Positions 1 through 8,646 of a stretch of DNA of 64,000 nt are shown here, in pieces; position 1 is the first letter of the stretch, and the number at the start of each line of letters is the position of its first letter. The position numbers were made by a program, and so were the translations under genes. This stretch comes from Dehalococcoidia bacterium (GTDB lineage Bacteria > Chloroflexota > Dehalococcoidia > DSTF01 > JALHUB01): NCBI GenBank assembly GCA_030018455.1, contig JASEFU010000008.1, forward strand, positions 45,958 through 109,957, read 5' to 3'. The notes below the pieces were generated by a model. The model was not told the origin of the DNA. It did not search any database and saw only the letters and a list, made by a program, of their open reading frames with translations.

Positions 1-4
1 GACG

Positions 5-1186
5 ATGAGTAGGCTCATCCTCATGGCCGGCGCGTTCGGCTTTGGCAATCTGGGCGATGACGCAATCGCCCTGGCGACCTCCCGCCTTCTCGCCGAAACC
101 GCCGTCGATACCCAGACCGTCATTCTCGGGAACACGCGCGTCGCTATCCGGCGCTTCACCGGGCTCGACGGCGCCCGCCTCTCCTGGCGGTCTCCCCGTC
201 AGACCGCCCGTCTCATCGCGCTCATCCGGAGGTCATCGGCTGTCCTCATTGGCGGCGGAGGTCTGCTCCAGGACGTGCTGCCGCACTTCTACCGTCCCTA
301 TCTGCTGCTGGCCGTTGTGGCGAAGGCGCTGCGCCGGCCGGTGATGTTCTACGCCGTGGGGGTGCATCCACCGCGCACGTCGGTCTTCCGGCAGACGTTG
401 CGTCTCGCCGCCAATGCGGTTGACGTTGTGACGGTCCGCGACGAGTTCTCGGCCCGCAACCTGCGACGGGCGGGTGTACGCCGCGACGTGACCGTGACAG
501 CCGATGCGGCAATCGTCATGGCCGCGGACGGGCCCGCCGAGCGCGCGTCGAAGAAGACGCTGATCGGCGTTTCGCTGCGGCCCTGGTTCCATCTCGACCC
601 GATCCGTCGCGGCGGCGACCCGGCGCGCCTTGTCGATTCACTGGCGCAGTGTCTGGACGCCGTAGTCGAGGCCGCGGGCGCCCGGCTGCTCTTCGTCCCT
701 CTGCAGCACGGCGGCGCGGACGACGACGTGGCGTCTCAGCGAGAGGTGATATCGCGCATGCGGTACGCGCACGAGACCGACACGGCAACCTGCCACACTC
801 CTTTCGACGCGGTCGCTGCCATCAGCCACTGTGACATCGTTCTCGGCATGCGGCTGCATTCAAACGTACTGGCGGCAGCCTGCGGCGTGCCCAGCATCGC
901 CATCGCCTACGACCCGAAGGTGCGCGAGTTCATGAAACGACTGCACTGCGAAGAACAGGTCGTGGGCCTCGATGAGCTGCGGCCGGCGGAGGTGGCAACG
1001 CGCGTCCGCGCGGCGCTCGAGTCGCGGGACGAGATCAAGGAGCGAATACGACCCCACGTAGAGGAGATGCAGGCTTCGGCGCGCGAGTGCGCCGCGATGG
1101 CGGCAAGGCTCGCTGGCGCGACGCTTCTGCCTTCCTGGCTGCGAAGCGGCGATAACGACGCCACGGCTTGTCAGGAGGCCGCCTGA
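5..1186 (+). CDS. csaB: Polysaccharide pyruvyl transferase, CsaB type
   Basis: Predicted to transfer pyruvate from phosphoenolpyruvate to a sugar of a cell-wall polysaccharide. In bacteria with S-layers such ketal-pyruvate groups are the docking site for SLH-domain proteins. The 393-residue product has the family layout: an N-terminal GNLGDDA turn (about residues 14-20), a glycine-rich IGGGGLLQD loop (82-90) and a C-terminal GMRLHSN motif (about 281-287) followed by ACGVPSIAIAYDPK. The ATG lies only four bases from the window edge, so the ribosome site and any upstream partner cannot be seen. It leads a run of same-strand sugar genes and overlaps the earliest possible start of the next one. 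The substrate polymer is unknown. Confidence 0.88.
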   Translation: MSRLILMAGAFGFGNLGDDAIALATSRLLAETAVDTQTVILGNTRVAIRRFTGLDGARLSWRSPRQTARLIALIRRSSAVLIGGGGLLQDVLPHFYRPYLLLAVVAKALRRPVMFYAVGVHPPRTSVFRQTLRLAANAVDVVTVRDEFSARNLRRAGVRRDVTVTADAAIVMAADGPAERASKKTLIGVSLRPWFHLDPIRRGGDPARLVDSLAQCLDAVVEAAGARLLFVPLQHGGADDDVASQREVISRMRYAHETDTATCHTPFDAVAAISHCDIVLGMRLHSNVLAAACGVPSIAIAYDPKVREFMKRLHCEEQVVGLDELRPAEVATRVRAALESRDEIKERIRPHVEEMQASARECAAMAARLAGATLLPSWLRSGDNDATACQEAA

Positions 1187-1197
1187 AAGGACGAGCG

Positions 1198-2412
1198 ATG
1201 AAGATCGCGATACTGCTCTCTGATCTGACGGTGCAGGGCGGCGGCGACCGCCAGGCCGTCTATCTCGCCAGGGAGCTTCAGGAGATGGGGCACGACCTCA
1301 CCGTCTACACCCCCGCGTTCGATGGGGGCTGCTACCCCGACGTCTGCTCGCGGTTGCGCATCGTCGTCACGGGGAAGCACCCGTCGGCGGCGCTGATGCC
1401 GTCGCGGCGGCTGCGCGCCTTCCTCGATATGAGGCGCATGGCCCGCGGGATCGAGGACGGGTTCGACGTCCTCAACCCGCACCACTGGCCGCCGCATTGG
1501 GCCGCCGTCAGCGCCGCCCGGCGCATGGCCCGCCGGCCGGCCATCGTCTGGATGTGCAACGACCCGCCCTGGCCGCCGGACGCGGCTCGGGGCCTCTCGC
1601 CGCGCGCGCTCTTGCGCCGCCTCTTCTTCCGCTACGACTCCGCCGCCGTGCAAGAGATCGACCGCGTCGTCGTCCTCTCCCGCTACGCGAAGGGAATCCT
1701 CGACGCGACGTACGGGATCGACGCGGCCGTCGTGAGAAGCGGCGTGGATATCGAGGCGCTGCGGCTCGGCCCGGGAGGGGACGCGGGCGAGATCAGGCGG
1801 CGGCGCCGCATACCGGCAGACTGCTTCCTCGTCCTCGCTCTGGGGATACTGATGCCCCATCGTCGCATTGAGGACGCCCTCGAAGCCGTGGCCTCGCTCC
1901 TCAACGAGGGGCGGCGGCTCCATCTGCTCATCGCTGGCTCTCCGGAGCAGTACCCCGAGTACGCGTACAGCCTGCGCGAGATGGCGCGCCGCCTGCGCAT
2001 CACGGAGCACGTCACCTTCGCGGGCGCCGTCGACGAGAACGAACTGAAGCTCTACTACCACGCCTGCGACGCCTTCCTCTTTCCGAACGAGAACCAGACC
2101 TGGGCCCTCGCCGTCATCGAGGCGATGGCCTGCGGGAAACCGGTCGTGGTGTCGCGTGGGGCCGCCGTGCAGGAGGTGCTGGAAGACGGCAAGACCGCGC
2201 TGCTCGTCCCTCCGCGCGATCCTGACGCCATCGCCGCTGCCCTGCGCCGATTGATGGACGGACCCGGGCTCGCGGCGCAGGTGGCGGGGAACGGACAGCG
2301 CTTCGTGGCCGATACGTTTTCCTGGCGGCGCTACGCCCAGTCGATGCTTGCGATATTCGAGGAGCATGTCGCGAAAGGCGTTGTGGAGGCGGCGGGGGAG
2401 AAGGCGGCGTAA
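1198..2412 (+). CDS. Glycosyltransferase family 4
   Basis: Probable GT-B fold retaining glycosyltransferase of 404 residues that adds a sugar to a lipid-linked or polysaccharide acceptor at the inner membrane face. The N-terminus MKIAILLSDLTVQGGGDRQ is the usual acceptor-side Rossmann start. The donor-side signature EAMACGKPVVVS lies near residue 308 and is followed by the VQEVLEDGKTALLVPP stretch of GT4 enzymes. I chose the ATG at 1198, preceded by AAAGGA, over an in-frame TTG at 1168 that would overlap csaB. The neighbours make it part of the exopolysaccharide or wall-polymer operon. Donor and linkage cannot be told from sequence. Confidence 0.88.
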   Translation: MKIAILLSDLTVQGGGDRQAVYLARELQEMGHDLTVYTPAFDGGCYPDVCSRLRIVVTGKHPSAALMPSRRLRAFLDMRRMARGIEDGFDVLNPHHWPPHWAAVSAARRMARRPAIVWMCNDPPWPPDAARGLSPRALLRRLFFRYDSAAVQEIDRVVVLSRYAKGILDATYGIDAAVVRSGVDIEALRLGPGGDAGEIRRRRRIPADCFLVLALGILMPHRRIEDALEAVASLLNEGRRLHLLIAGSPEQYPEYAYSLREMARRLRITEHVTFAGAVDENELKLYYHACDAFLFPNENQTWALAVIEAMACGKPVVVSRGAAVQEVLEDGKTALLVPPRDPDAIAAALRRLMDGPGLAAQVAGNGQRFVADTFSWRRYAQSMLAIFEEHVAKGVVEAAGEKAA

Positions 2413-2421
2413 ATACGGTTT

Positions 2422-3675
2422 GTGGGGTACAAAGTGGACTCGGAGACGACTGAGAAGCGGCCGGTAGGGTCTGACGGCGAAGAGCAGGCCACGACGGACC
2501 TCGACGGAGAGGGCCTGCACGTCGTCTGGGACATGACGCACGCCGGCCGCATCCGGACAGGGACCGGCGTTTACGCGCAAAACGTGACGGCCGCGCTGCA
2601 AAAAACGTTCGGGGTGTGCGTCAGTACGCTGATTGCTCCGCGGCCCCTGGACCACCGCTCAAGTCTTCCGGCGAGAGCGATGCGCGGCGCCCACCAGGTG
2701 ATGTGGACGCAGTTTGGCCTCAGAGCGGGATTGCGGCGGCTGAAGCCCGACCTCCTGCATGCCCCTGCTTTCGTCAGCACGCTGGTGCCGCCCTGCCCGC
2801 TGGTCGTGACCATCCACGACATGGCGTACGTGCGCTTCCCGCAGCACTACAGCAAGCCATGGCTCTGGTACACAAGGCTTCTCGTCCCGCTGGCGGCGCG
2901 ACGCGCCCGCGCGGTCATCGCCGTCTCCGAGCACGCCCGACGCGATGTCCTGCGATACCTCCGTCTGCCGCCAAAGAAGGTGCATGTTGTGCTTCAGGGA
3001 GTCGACCTTCAGCGTTTCCGGCCGCTTTCCGGCCTCGCGACGGAAGGGGTCGCGCGGCGCTACGGCCTCGACACACCATTCATTCTTCACGTGGGCAATC
3101 TCGCTGCTCGCAAGAACATCCCCACCCTTCTGAGCGCTGTCTTTCGGCTGAAGCGGGCCCATTCCTGGGGGGCAAGAAAGGTCGTCCTGGCCGGCGGCGT
3201 GAGCCCCGGTCTTCCCGGCTACGCCGACATCGAGGCGACAGTCGAAGCGCTTGGTCTGGAGACGGACGTCGTCTTTCTGGGTCACGTTCCCGACGACGAT
3301 CTACCCGCAATCTACAACCTCGCCGATGCCGTGGTCATGCCGACATTGCACGAGGGCTTCGGCGTGCCGGTCATCGAGGGCATGGCCTGTGGGCGCCCGG
3401 TCATCGCCGCGGACACGTCATCGATCCCCGAAGTGGCGGGCGATGCGGCTATCCTGGTGGACCCGAAGGACGTCGACGCCTGGGCGGGCGCGCTCTCCCG
3501 AGTCCTCTCTAACAGGGCCCTGCGTCAGGAGATGGCCGAACGGGGGCTCGCGAGGGCCCGCGGGTTCACGTGGGAGAACACGGCCCGAAACACCCTGGCA
3601 GTCTACCGCCACGTGCTCGGCAACGGCAGTCACTCAGATAGCGGCGGCGCAGCGAGCGCGGGGGGCGGAAGATGA
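2422..3675 (+). CDS. Glycosyltransferase family 4
   Basis: A 417-residue GT4 enzyme. It has the N-terminal GTGVYAQN sugar-acceptor loop, a mid-protein HVGNLAARKN segment that begins the nucleotide-sugar domain, and the donor motif EGFGVPVIEGMACGRPVI around residues 311-328, followed by SSIPEVAGDAAILVDP. This arrangement is typical of mannosyl- or rhamnosyl-transferases of surface polysaccharide loci. The GTG at 2422 has only a weak ribosome site and another GTG lies at 2434. The first 30 residues are charged and poorly conserved in appearance, so the true start may be internal. The stop overlaps the ATG of the next gene by four bases. Confidence 0.85.
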   Translation: MGYKVDSETTEKRPVGSDGEEQATTDLDGEGLHVVWDMTHAGRIRTGTGVYAQNVTAALQKTFGVCVSTLIAPRPLDHRSSLPARAMRGAHQVMWTQFGLRAGLRRLKPDLLHAPAFVSTLVPPCPLVVTIHDMAYVRFPQHYSKPWLWYTRLLVPLAARRARAVIAVSEHARRDVLRYLRLPPKKVHVVLQGVDLQRFRPLSGLATEGVARRYGLDTPFILHVGNLAARKNIPTLLSAVFRLKRAHSWGARKVVLAGGVSPGLPGYADIEATVEALGLETDVVFLGHVPDDDLPAIYNLADAVVMPTLHEGFGVPVIEGMACGRPVIAADTSSIPEVAGDAAILVDPKDVDAWAGALSRVLSNRALRQEMAERGLARARGFTWENTARNTLAVYRHVLGNGSHSDSGGAASAGGGR

Positions 3676-5081
3676 GAGCCTGCGCGCCTTACGCGTCGCT
3701 CGAATCGAGCGAAAGGGCGGGAGGAATCGCCTTCCCCCTGCTGCTGGTCTACTTCGTTGTCGCGGGCGCCGGCTTGCTGGTCCCGTTGCTTAACCGTCCG
3801 GTGCTTGTCCTCGCGCCGATCGGGCTTGCGGCGGCCTTCATGCTGGTGGCGCGCCGTATGGACCTCGGGATTTATCTGCTCATCGCTTCAACGGCCTTCA
3901 ACCGCTACAACTTTGAGGTCGCGGGCTGGAATGCCAAGGTGGAGAACATCGTTCTGCTGGTAGTGCTGACGGCCTGGGCGTTGCGCGTCACCTCCGGCCG
4001 TGATCGCGCTCAGCGGCTGCCCTTCGCCCTGCTGATCGGCCTTTTCCTGCTGACAAATGTCTTGTCTTCGGTCATGAACTCGGCGGATGTCTACAAGAGC
4101 ATGCGGATAGTCGTCCGGATGACTCTCGCCGTCGCCCTCTTCTACCTCATATTCGGGTACGTCTCAGACCGGGCGAAACTCCTGGCGGCGCTGCGGGCGC
4201 TGCTCATTACGGGGGCAGGGGCGTGCGCATTCGGCGTGGGGGCGCTCATTGTCTGGCACCTAAATGGGTGGGACGTGGGCGTGCAGCATGACCCAATCAC
4301 CGGCGTTGTCTCGGCCAAGGGGACACTGTGGGAGGGGAACATCTTCGGCTCCTACGCCGCCGGCATAGCTGTTCTCAGCGGTTCTCTTCTTGTGTCACGG
4401 GCTCCCACTCTTCAGCGCGGGTTGCTGTCCGTCGTCTTCGTTCTGGCGATGGCGGCGCTGATCATGAGCCTGACCCGGGCAGCTTGGGTGGCCTTCGCCG
4501 CCGCCGCGGTGCTCGCCGTCGTCTTCCTGCGGGGCGTGCGGTTGCGGACGGCGTTACTGGTGACAGGAATGGCCGCGGTTGCCCTGACGCTGGTATTCCG
4601 GTTCGACCTCGGTGGGGTGCCCGACGACGTTTCTGCGCGCTTTGCCACGCTCTCCGCCATACGATCCGACACGAACACCGTGTCGCGGCTGAAAAACATC
4701 GACCTTGGTCTCGATGAGTGGCGGTCAAAGCCCTTGCTTGGCTGGGGCACCGACGGCTTTCACATCAACCACCCCGAAATACTATCGGCGTTGCCCAGTC
4801 CTCAACTGGCCACTCTGTACGATACGGGAATCGTCGGTCTTGTTCTTTTCGCTGGCCTTGTTGGCGCGCTGCTGTTCCACTCCGTGCGGGCTTCGGCGCG
4901 CGCCGGCGACGAACAGGTGGGGGCAATGCTGGGAGCATTGACCATCGCTGCCGTCGCTCAGCTCGTCGCGTTTCAGGCAACCGACGCCTTCTGGCTGGGC
5001 TTCATCTGGGTGTATTTCGGACTGATGATGGGAGCGGTGAGGCTGCTCGAGAAAGGGACCCGCGTTGAAGATTGCGATTGA
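3672..5081 (+). CDS. O-antigen ligase/polymerase-like membrane protein (Wzy/WaaL superfamily)
   Basis: A 469-residue multi-pass membrane protein with about ten to twelve hydrophobic segments and a large extracytoplasmic loop holding SRLKNIDLGLDEW and KPLLGWGTDGFH, which is the recognisable Wzy_C-type loop before the last helices. Proteins of this superfamily join or polymerise undecaprenyl-linked glycans outside the membrane. It starts at an ATG sharing four bases with the preceding stop, downstream of a purine-rich GGGGGCGGAAG. It is the only polymerase/ligase candidate in the locus, so it probably polymerises or transfers the repeat unit made by the surrounding glycosyltransferases. Which of the two it does cannot be decided here. 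Confidence 0.8.
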   Translation: MRACAPYASLESSERAGGIAFPLLLVYFVVAGAGLLVPLLNRPVLVLAPIGLAAAFMLVARRMDLGIYLLIASTAFNRYNFEVAGWNAKVENIVLLVVLTAWALRVTSGRDRAQRLPFALLIGLFLLTNVLSSVMNSADVYKSMRIVVRMTLAVALFYLIFGYVSDRAKLLAALRALLITGAGACAFGVGALIVWHLNGWDVGVQHDPITGVVSAKGTLWEGNIFGSYAAGIAVLSGSLLVSRAPTLQRGLLSVVFVLAMAALIMSLTRAAWVAFAAAAVLAVVFLRGVRLRTALLVTGMAAVALTLVFRFDLGGVPDDVSARFATLSAIRSDTNTVSRLKNIDLGLDEWRSKPLLGWGTDGFHINHPEILSALPSPQLATLYDTGIVGLVLFAGLVGALLFHSVRASARAGDEQVGAMLGALTIAAVAQLVAFQATDAFWLGFIWVYFGLMMGAVRLLEKGTRVEDCD

Positions 5082-6261
5082 CGCTCACATGGTAGGGCAT
5101 CAGGCGACCGGCAACGAGACCTACACTCTAAATCTCATCGATGCCCTGGCGCGCCTCGACGGAGCGGGTCGCGAGTACACCGTCTACGTCGACCGGCGCG
5201 GTCTGAGCAGCCTTCCCCCTTCCCTGAACGGTCGCGTGAGGGTGCGCGTCCTGCCGCTGCATTCGCCGCTGGTGCGGATTCCCTTCCTCTTGCCCGTCGA
5301 GCTGTGGCGACGTCGAGCGGACGTGGCGCACATGCACTACATCCTGCCGCCGGTCGTTCCTCGCTGTGCCACCGTCCTCACAGTCCACGATATCTCTTTC
5401 GAACGCTATCCTGACTTCTTCAGTCGCAGCGAGCTGCTGCGGGCGCGGACCCTTGTCCCCTTTTCCGCTCGCCGCGCCGATGTCGTGATCGCGGTCTCCG
5501 AATTCACGAAGGCAGATCTCGTCAGCTTCTACGGCATCGACCCGGAGAAGATCGTGGTCACGTCGGCGGCGCCGGCCCCCCACTTTCATCCGCTGGACGA
5601 CCGCCGGCGGATCGATGCCGTGCGCAGGGAGTACGGGATCGACGGCCCGTTCATTCTGTACGTGGGCAACATTCAGCCGCGGAAGAACCTGCGGCGCCTG
5701 ATAGAGGCCTTCGCTGCCACAGCATGCGAAAGCGACATTCCTCATCGCCTGGTTATCGTCGGCAAGAAGGCGTGGCTGCATTCGCCCGTTCTCGAAGCGG
5801 CGCGAGCTTCGAGGTTGAGCGAGAGGATAACGTTCACAGGTTACGTCCCGGATAAAGACCTGCCCGCCCTCTACAACGCCGCTGACCTATTCGTCTATCC
5901 GTCCATCTTTGAAGGCTTCGGCCTTCCCGTCCTGGAGGCGATGTCCTGCGGCACTCCCGTTATCACGTCCAACACGTCGTCTCTTCCCGAAGTGGGAGGC
6001 GATGCCGCGGTCTATTTCGATCCTTTGGACGCCGGCGACATCGCCCGCGCGATTCGAGCCGCGCTGGCGGACCCGGAGCTACGGTCGAGGCTTTCGGCGC
6101 GCGGGCTGGCGCGGGCGAAAGAGTTTTCTTGGGCGGCCACCGCCCGGAAGACCGTCGAAGCGTACGAGCAGGCGTTCAGGGCACGTTTCGGTGCGTCGAA
6201 GGCAGCCACTGCAATAGCGGAGCACAAGACGGTTATTAGCGGAAGGAGTCAGCGCTCATGA
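5065..6261 (+). CDS. Glycosyltransferase family 4
   Basis: A 398-residue GT4 enzyme starting MKIAIDAHMVGHQATGNET. It contains TVHDISFERYPDFF, ILYVGNIQPRKN (start of the donor domain) and EGFGLPVLEAMSCGTPVITS near residues 282-301, then SSLPEVGGDAAVYFDP. The overall pattern closely matches the enzyme encoded at 2422-3675, which suggests an old duplication within the locus. Translation starts at a TTG inside the end of the polymerase gene (17-nt overlap), with GAAAGGG just upstream, so the two genes are probably translationally coupled. Its stop overlaps the ATG of the broken gene at 6258. Confidence 0.87.
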   Translation: MKIAIDAHMVGHQATGNETYTLNLIDALARLDGAGREYTVYVDRRGLSSLPPSLNGRVRVRVLPLHSPLVRIPFLLPVELWRRRADVAHMHYILPPVVPRCATVLTVHDISFERYPDFFSRSELLRARTLVPFSARRADVVIAVSEFTKADLVSFYGIDPEKIVVTSAAPAPHFHPLDDRRRIDAVRREYGIDGPFILYVGNIQPRKNLRRLIEAFAATACESDIPHRLVIVGKKAWLHSPVLEAARASRLSERITFTGYVPDKDLPALYNAADLFVYPSIFEGFGLPVLEAMSCGTPVITSNTSSLPEVGGDAAVYFDPLDAGDIARAIRAALADPELRSRLSARGLARAKEFSWAATARKTVEAYEQAFRARFGASKAATAIAEHKTVISGRSQRS

Positions 6262-6651
6262 GGATCGCGATGGTCGGAAGCAGGGGCATTCCGGCGCGAT
6301 ACGGTGGTTCGGAGACCGCAATCGAGGAGATCGGCTGGCGGCTGGTTGAGCGCGGGCGGTTGCTTTGCCTACGAGTTCAACGGGAGGCGCCGCTTCGCCG
6401 TGCGGAGGCTCGTTTCGGGAACCAGCTATTTGCTGCGCGCCCTAGTGGCGGCCGCACGGAGGCGGTTGCTCGGGAAGCCGGTGGACCCGGGATATACGGT
6501 CGCAGCCGCCTGGCGGGGATGCAGAGTCTCGTCGCAGGAGATCCGAAAGATGTGCGCCGAATGCGGTCTCGTGATTGACCGCGTGGTCGGCGAGGGGAGC
6601 GACCAGATGCTGGTCATCGGCCATAAACTATCCGAGAGCGAGGGGGCATAG
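6258..6651 (+). pseudogene. Chimeric remnant: glycosyltransferase start joined to a methyltransferase end
   Basis: A good ribosome site (GGAAGGAG) and an ATG overlapping the previous stop begin a reading frame MRIAMVGSRGIPARYGGSET. This is plainly the first about 33 residues of a DUF1972-type glycosyltransferase and resembles the intact gene at 6654-7910. At about 6350-6361 the similarity ends. From there a different frame (frame of 6304) reads GGCFAYEFNG, then PGYTVAAAWRGCRVSSQEI and a GLVIDRVVGEG tail, like the last about 95 residues of a class I SAM methyltransferase. The first frame runs out of sense and stops at 6578, the second at 6651. This looks like an internal deletion that fused the head of one gene to the tail of the next out of frame. 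An assembly collapse is the alternative. Confidence 0.72.
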
Positions 6652-6653
6652 CC

Positions 6654-7910
6654 GTGTCGTCAGCGAGAATAATCGCCTTCGGCAACAAAGAAAGGCCGGC
6701 CGCCGGAGGGCTTCGTATCGCGATCATCGGCGCGCGCGGGATTCCCGCCCGCTGGGGAGGCTTCGAGACGGTCGCCTCGGAGCTGGCTCCTCGCCTCGTG
6801 GAGCGTGGCCACGACGTGACGGTCTACTGCCGGCCCCGCTACTCGCTTCCCTCGCGGCCGGAGACGTATCGAAGCGTAAAGCTGCGCTATTTGCCCGCCC
6901 TCTACACGAAGTCGCTGGAAACGCTTTCCCACGAGTCCCTGAGCGCGGCCCACTCGTTCCTGTCGCGGTTCGATCTCTTGTACGTGCTCGGTTTCCGGGC
7001 CAGCTTCCTGTACCTGCTGGCGCGGCTGATAGGGATACCGGTGGTGATGAACACCGACGGCTTCGATTGGCGCCGCCGGAAGTGGGGGAAGGTCGGGCGC
7101 CTCTATTTGCGCATCGCGGAGGCGATCGGTGCCCGCTGGACGGCAACCCACCTCATCTGCGACTCGCGCGCCCTCCAGCCTTACTTTCGGCGCGAGTACG
7201 GCCGCGACAGCAAGTTCATCGCCTACGGCGCCAATCTCTTTGAGTCCAGCAATCCAGCCGTTCTCGACAGGTACGGCCTCGTCTCGGGGGACTACTTTCT
7301 GGTGGTGGCCCGCATCGAGCCTGAGAACAACATCGACCTCATCGTCCGCGCCTTCTCCCAGGTTGAGACCGACAAGAAGCTGGCGGTGGTGGGCGCCGCC
7401 AACTATCGCAGCCGTTACCTGGAAGACCTGAAGCGCACGGCTGACCCCCGCGTGCGCTTTCTGGGCGGCGTCTACGAGCCCGGACACATCGAAGAGATAT
7501 TCGCGAACTCATTCGCCTACCTGCATGGTCATGAAGTGGGCGGGACAAACCCTGCCTTGCTGCACGCGATGGGGTGCGGCTGCTGCGCCGCGGCGCTGGA
7601 TGTGCCGTTCAACCGCGAGATCGTGGGTGACGCCGGCCTATTGTGGCGGAAGTCGGGGAGAGAGCTGAGCGCGCTCTTGAACGCTCTGCTCAATGACCCC
7701 GCTCGCGCCGACGCGCTTCGGGTCGCCGCCAGGGAGCGCGTACGCAAGCGCTATTCCTGGGACGCCATCGCCGACGATTATGATCGCTTCTTCCGCGAGA
7801 TTGCCGGGCGAAAGCGTCACCGCAGGAGCGATCGTCAGGAGGAACGGAATTGGCTACAGACTCAGCAATCAGAGCCGAGCGAGACCGAACCGAGACGGCG
7901 GGCGGCGTAA
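6654..7910 (+). CDS. DUF1972 / GT4 family rhamnosyltransferase-like protein
   Basis: A 418-residue glycosyltransferase. After a short lead, residues 21-50 read RIAIIGARGIPARWGGFET, the hallmark of the DUF1972 domain found in rhamnosyltransferases of surface glycan loci. The second half carries VVARIEPENN and the donor-site HEVGGTNPALLHAMGCG. The GTG at 6654 lies 2 nt after the end of the methyltransferase remnant, with GAGGGGG close by. It probably transfers a deoxyhexose onto the growing lipid-linked unit. The presence of an RmlC-like gene at 8647 is compatible with dTDP-rhamnose as donor, but this is inference. The 3' end overlaps the next gene by 61 nt. Confidence 0.85.
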   Translation: MSSARIIAFGNKERPAAGGLRIAIIGARGIPARWGGFETVASELAPRLVERGHDVTVYCRPRYSLPSRPETYRSVKLRYLPALYTKSLETLSHESLSAAHSFLSRFDLLYVLGFRASFLYLLARLIGIPVVMNTDGFDWRRRKWGKVGRLYLRIAEAIGARWTATHLICDSRALQPYFRREYGRDSKFIAYGANLFESSNPAVLDRYGLVSGDYFLVVARIEPENNIDLIVRAFSQVETDKKLAVVGAANYRSRYLEDLKRTADPRVRFLGGVYEPGHIEEIFANSFAYLHGHEVGGTNPALLHAMGCGCCAAALDVPFNREIVGDAGLLWRKSGRELSALLNALLNDPARADALRVAARERVRKRYSWDAIADDYDRFFREIAGRKRHRRSDRQEERNWLQTQQSEPSETEPRRRAA

Positions 7911-8548
7911 CGCCGTTTTCCCGTGAGCTCACGGATGCGCCTCGCCTGCAGCTTGCCCTGAAGCGGGCGATGGACATCGCCGTGGCGACCGTCCTGCTCG
8001 CAATTCTCGCCCCCCTGTTTCTGCTTCTCGCCCTCGTCGTCAAGCTCACGTCGCCCGGCCCGATTCTCTACCGATGGCGAGTGGTCGGCCGCGGAGGCCG
8101 CTACTTCACCGGCTACAAATTCCGCACGATGGTCCAGGACGCCGACCGAATGAAGAGCGATCTGCTGGCGCACAATGAAATGATCGGCCCGGCGTTCAAG
8201 ATGAAGAATGACCCGCGCGTGACGCCTGTGGGCCGGTTTCTGCGGCGCCGCTCCCTCGACGAGCTACCCCAGCTCTGGAGCGTCCTCAAGGGCGACATGA
8301 GCCTGGTGGGCCCGCGGCCGGCGCTTCAGGAGGACTATGAGCGGTTCACGGACTGGCAGAAACTGAGGGTGGCCGTGAAGCCGGGCATAACCTGTCTCTG
8401 GCAGGTCTCCGGCCGGAACCGTATCAGTGACTTCGATGAGTGGGTGCGCCTCGACCTGAAGTACATCGAAGAGTGGTCGCTCTGGCTTGACATCACGATT
8501 CTCTTGAAGACGATTCCCGCGGTAATCAGCGGGCGCGGCGCTTCTTGA
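7850..8548 (+). CDS. Undecaprenyl-phosphate sugar phosphotransferase (priming glycosyltransferase)
   Basis: Starts assembly of the glycan by moving a sugar-1-phosphate from a nucleotide sugar to undecaprenyl phosphate. The 232-residue protein is the short single-helix form (PglC-like core) of the bacterial sugar transferase family. It has KRAMDI before one membrane helix (about 45-67), YKFRTM (about 90), the catalytic-region [21 protein letters not shown] split around residues 140-160, and [13 protein letters not shown] (about 179-191). A TTG start at 7850 is supported by a strong AGGAGG eight bases upstream and lies inside the preceding gene, so it is likely coupled to it. It is the last gene of the polysaccharide operon. 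Confidence 0.9.
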   Translation: MATDSAIRAERDRTETAGGVTPFSRELTDAPRLQLALKRAMDIAVATVLLAILAPLFLLLALVVKLTSPGPILYRWRVVGRGGRYFTGYKFRTMVQDADRMKSDLLAHNEMIGPAFKMKNDPRVTPVGRFLRRRSLDELPQLWSVLKGDMSLVGPRPALQEDYERFTDWQKLRVAVKPGITCLWQVSGRNRISDFDEWVRLDLKYIEEWSLWLDITILLKTIPAVISGRGAS

Positions 8549-8586
8549 TAGAGGGCCGTTCGAGGAGAAGTCGTGGCAGTTCCCAT

Positions 8587-8614
8587 TTGCCCGAGGGCCG
8601 GGCGCTGCTATACT
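8587..8614 (+). promoter_or_regulatory. Possible sigma-70 promoter of the RmlC-like gene
   Basis: TTGCCC (8587-8592) and TATACT (8609-8614) are separated by 16 bases. They match the consensus at four and five of six positions and lie about 33 bases before the GTG of the next gene. The polysaccharide operon ends at 8548, so a separate promoter here is expected. Confidence 0.45.
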
Positions 8615-8646
8615 AGGCGGCGACTCAGCAGGGAAGGCTGCCGTTT

